Shown: in pieces, positions 32,981 to 34,799 of the stretch
How the letters are laid out: each line of letters begins with the position of its first letter
Position numbering within the stretch: the stretch's first letter is position 1
From: Nitrospirota bacterium
Lineage (GTDB): Bacteria > Nitrospirota > Nitrospiria > JACQBW01
Assembly (NCBI GenBank): GCA_016178585.1
Contig: JACOTA010000042.1
Location: forward strand, 1-34,799
Direction of reading: 5' to 3'
Length of the DNA stretch: 34,799 bases
Notes under the pieces: model-generated
What the model was told of the DNA's origin: nothing
Seen by the model: only the letters and a program-made list of their open reading frames with translations
Databases searched by the model: none
Position numbers and translations under genes: made by a program

Positions 32981-33172
32981 AAGAATTTTGGGCGAAATCT
33001 GTTCGAATATTTTCGAACGCACACCGCCAAATTGTACTTTCAGCAAACCCTCTTCCGCCTGCTTCCGTTCCCTTAGTTGGGGTTTTGCTCAAAGAATGTT
33101 TGAACTTCCCCACTATGACCCCACTATATTAGGTGACTGGTTGCGAAAGAATCCTTATCTTTAGAGTTTTTC

Positions 33173-33544
33173 ATGAAAATATTACTTCTTGCCCTGTTTA
33201 TAATCTGCTTATTCCCCATTCAGGGATGGGCGGATTCGCTAGAGGAAGAGTACAAACTAAAAGATATGTGCGAAAAAAAAGTCAAGGAGTTTTTTAAGGA
33301 AAATTACGATAAAACAGTGGCCCGTTACCAAAGTCATTATAACAAAAAGCTTAAAATGTGTTTCATTTTGGTGACGGAGACCACCATTTGGGGGTTTTAT
33401 GATGAGATTTTTGATGTTGATGGAAAAAAGCGATATGGCCAGAATCTTTTTACTAATAATATGAGACGGTGTTCTGTTTTAGAAAAATACTGTGAGTCTG
33501 ATAAAGAATTTGAAAAGCTTATCAAACCCTATATGGAAAAATAG
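33173..33544 (+). CDS. Hypothetical secreted protein
   Basis: 123 aa. Signal peptide at residues 1-20 (MKILLLALFIICLFPIQGWA, cleavage likely after GWA). The mature part is charged with four Cys, two in the segment CSVLEKYC near the C-terminus, fitting a periplasmic disulfide protein. No family recognised. It stands alone among accessory genes; 33545-33711 shows nothing. Confidence 0.6.
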   Translation: MKILLLALFIICLFPIQGWADSLEEEYKLKDMCEKKVKEFFKENYDKTVARYQSHYNKKLKMCFILVTETTIWGFYDEIFDVDGKKRYGQNLFTNNMRRCSVLEKYCESDKEFEKLIKPYMEK

Positions 33545-33711
33545 GTTAATGATAGGATCAGGCAAGCGTTATTTACTATTATGTTTGAATAACTAATGGA
33601 TGACCCGGCCCATTTGGGCTTATTGATTCAAGAACGGATTATGATCAAATAGTTTTGGCGCCAAAGCAAAGAAATTATTATAGCTATTGAGAATCAATAA
33701 AAATAAAAATC

Positions 33712-34545
33712 ATGGAAACGACAAAAATAGCGTTATTTAAAGGCAGAAAAATCCGGAAAATAATTCATCATAATGAATGGTGGTTTTCGGTTGTGGATGT
33801 GTGTGAAGCCCTTACGGACAGCGTTAATGCTGGAGCGTATTGGAGGAAACTCAAACAAAGATTAACGGAAGAAGGAAGCGAGGTCGTGACATTTTGTCAC
33901 GGACTGAAATTAGAGGCTTCTGACGGTAAAAAGTACGAAACCGACTGTTCCGACACCGAGGGTGTTTTTCGCATCATTCAATCCATTCCGTCCCCTAAAG
34001 CCGAACCATTCAAGCGTTGGCTGGCAAAAATAGGCTATGAGCGAGTGCAAGAAATTGAAGATCCGGAGCTGGCAACCCAAAGAACCAGGATGCTCTATAA
34101 ACTTAAGGGGTATTCTGAAAATTGGATAGAAAAACGAATGCGCGGAATTGCTATTCGCGAAGAATTGACAGATGAATGGCAAAAACGGGGCGTAAAAGAA
34201 CAAAAAGAATATGAAATTTTGACCGCCGAAATTTCCAAAGCTACTTTCGGCGTGACGCCGAGTGAATACAAAAAACTGAAAGGACTGAAACGGCAAAATT
34301 TGCGCGACCATATGGATGACTTGGAATTGATTTTCAATATGCTTGGCGAGCGAGTGACAACCGAAATTTCTCAACAAGAAAAGCCGGATACATTTGTAAA
34401 AAATAAAAAGGTGGCAGAGAGAGGCGGAAGCGTTGCTGGAAATGCCAGAAAACAAACAGAAAAAGAAATTGGCAGGAGCGTGGTTTCCCAAAAAAATTAT
34501 TTGCAAACGCCGGAAAACCGAAAACAGCTAAAAGCAAAAAAGTAG
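33712..34545 (+). CDS. Bro-N / DinD-like protein
   Basis: 277 aa. Residues about 1-105 are a BRO-type N-terminal domain (IHHNEWWFSVVDVCEALTDS, then GVFRIIQSIPSPKAEPFKRWL). Residues 115-225 resemble DinD (DNA-damage-inducible protein D): MLYKLKGYSENWIEKRMRGI, TFGVTPSEYKKLKGLKRQNLRDHM (key part GVTPSEYKKLKGLKRQNL). DinD inhibits RecA in E. coli; BRO domains occur in phage antirepressors. The C-terminal 40 residues are basic. Suggests a phage-derived or SOS-linked cargo gene. The truncated methylase-like start follows 2 bp after the stop. Confidence 0.8.
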   Translation: METTKIALFKGRKIRKIIHHNEWWFSVVDVCEALTDSVNAGAYWRKLKQRLTEEGSEVVTFCHGLKLEASDGKKYETDCSDTEGVFRIIQSIPSPKAEPFKRWLAKIGYERVQEIEDPELATQRTRMLYKLKGYSENWIEKRMRGIAIREELTDEWQKRGVKEQKEYEILTAEISKATFGVTPSEYKKLKGLKRQNLRDHMDDLELIFNMLGERVTTEISQQEKPDTFVKNKKVAERGGSVAGNARKQTEKEIGRSVVSQKNYLQTPENRKQLKAKK

Positions 34546-34547
34546 AT

Positions 34548-34682
34548 ATGGAAACAAGAGAAATTCTACAAAATATCATAGATAATTTTGATCTTCAAAG
34601 ATTGAAGCGGTTTTTTTCAGAAAAAAATAGCAAATTTCGTCCAAGAAACACCGTCCTGGCTAGTGTAGTGTCCGCTAAATAA
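34548..34682 (+). pseudogene. Truncated start of a restriction/methylase-like gene
   Basis: 44 codons beginning METREILQNIIDNF and RLKRFFSEKNSKFRPRN, a pattern I associate with the N-terminus of large Eco57I/type IIG-like restriction-modification or helicase proteins. After about residue 38 the reading frame enters the IS end at about 34664, so the rest of the gene has been lost or lies beyond the insertion. Confidence 0.45.
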
Positions 34683-34799
34683 CTGGACAACTACTTTTTT
34701 GTTTTTCTCCTGCGCGGGAGCGTGCAGCCTGGCTGAATCTGTTCCAGGGTTTGGCGGCAGCGTGAGAGTTTTTCAACGATAGATTCCACTGTGGCGGTC
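34664..34799 (-). mobile_element. IS terminus with transposase C-terminal fragment
   Basis: On the minus strand an open frame enters from the right edge and stops at 34691-34693, giving 35 residues (SIVEKLSRCRQTLEQIQPGC then a basic tail RRRKTKK). The stretch GTGTCCGCTAAATAACTGGACA (short form TGTCC...GGACA) just outside the stop looks like the terminal inverted repeat, placing the IS end near 34664. Family not assigned with confidence. Confidence 0.6.

Noticed and set aside
32967-33164. 65-codon open frame between two hypothetical genes
   Set aside because: No ribosome site, no protein-like pattern, overlaps the preceding gene; probably non-coding.
1-34799. CRISPR array
   Set aside because: No set of regularly spaced identical repeats with unique spacers was seen, and no cas gene is present.

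Overview
This window looks like a bacterial chromosome segment from a Nitrospirota- or Nitrospinota-like lineage. The lineage is inferred from the combination of a CcsA/HemX–HemA–HemC–CobA/HemD–HemB cluster, a sat–TrpD2–siroheme reductase–aprBA set and overall codon style. No rRNA or other decisive marker is present, so it stays tentative.

Positions 1-13138 hold housekeeping genes on the plus strand, after the tail of an ISKra4-type transposase. A tight tetrapyrrole operon (ccsA/hemX-like, hemA, hemC, cobA-hemD fusion, hemB) makes uroporphyrinogen III and precorrin-2 and runs on into ribF and tilS. It is followed by hpt, ftsH, folP and the c-di-AMP pair cdaA-cdaR.

Positions 13130-14457 (minus) carry a DEDD exonuclease and a small proteasome-like Ntn hydrolase. 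anmK (plus) meets, tail to tail, a six-gene minus-strand sulfur operon at 16025-23987: tauE/safE-like permease, aprA, aprB, a siroheme reductase fused to TusA, trpD2-like and sat. It has a good sigma70-type promoter at about 24037-24065. Sulfate would be activated by Sat, reduced by AprBA and then by the siroheme enzyme, whose cofactor precursor comes from the upstream CobA-HemD. Positions 24303-28368 hold two c-di-GMP proteins and a CPBP protease, followed by tadA and tRNA-Ser(CGA).

From the tRNA-Ser gene (29195-29283) onward the DNA becomes accessory. Two further partial copies of the tRNA sequence (30401-30428 and 31897-31953), each preceded at identical spacing by the same 21-bp AT-rich repeat, and three degenerate 12-bp-period direct repeats divide 29284-31953 into two small modules. 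Neither encodes an integrase. Module A carries a PIN/AbrB toxin-antitoxin pair. Module B carries a tiny lipoprotein, a membrane-anchored Gly/Ser/Thr-rich protein and an Xre regulator. Beyond lies a patchwork with an inverted-repeat start module, a truncated HNH gene, two hypothetical proteins, a Bro-N/DinD-like protein, a truncated restriction/methylase-like start and the end of another IS.

The strongest points for follow-up are the integrase-less tandem att array at tRNA-Ser, the siroheme reductase with cofactor cysteines in both halves, the Ser-type proteasome-like protein, and a roughly 140-bp inverted-repeat element present twice with short flanking direct repeats.
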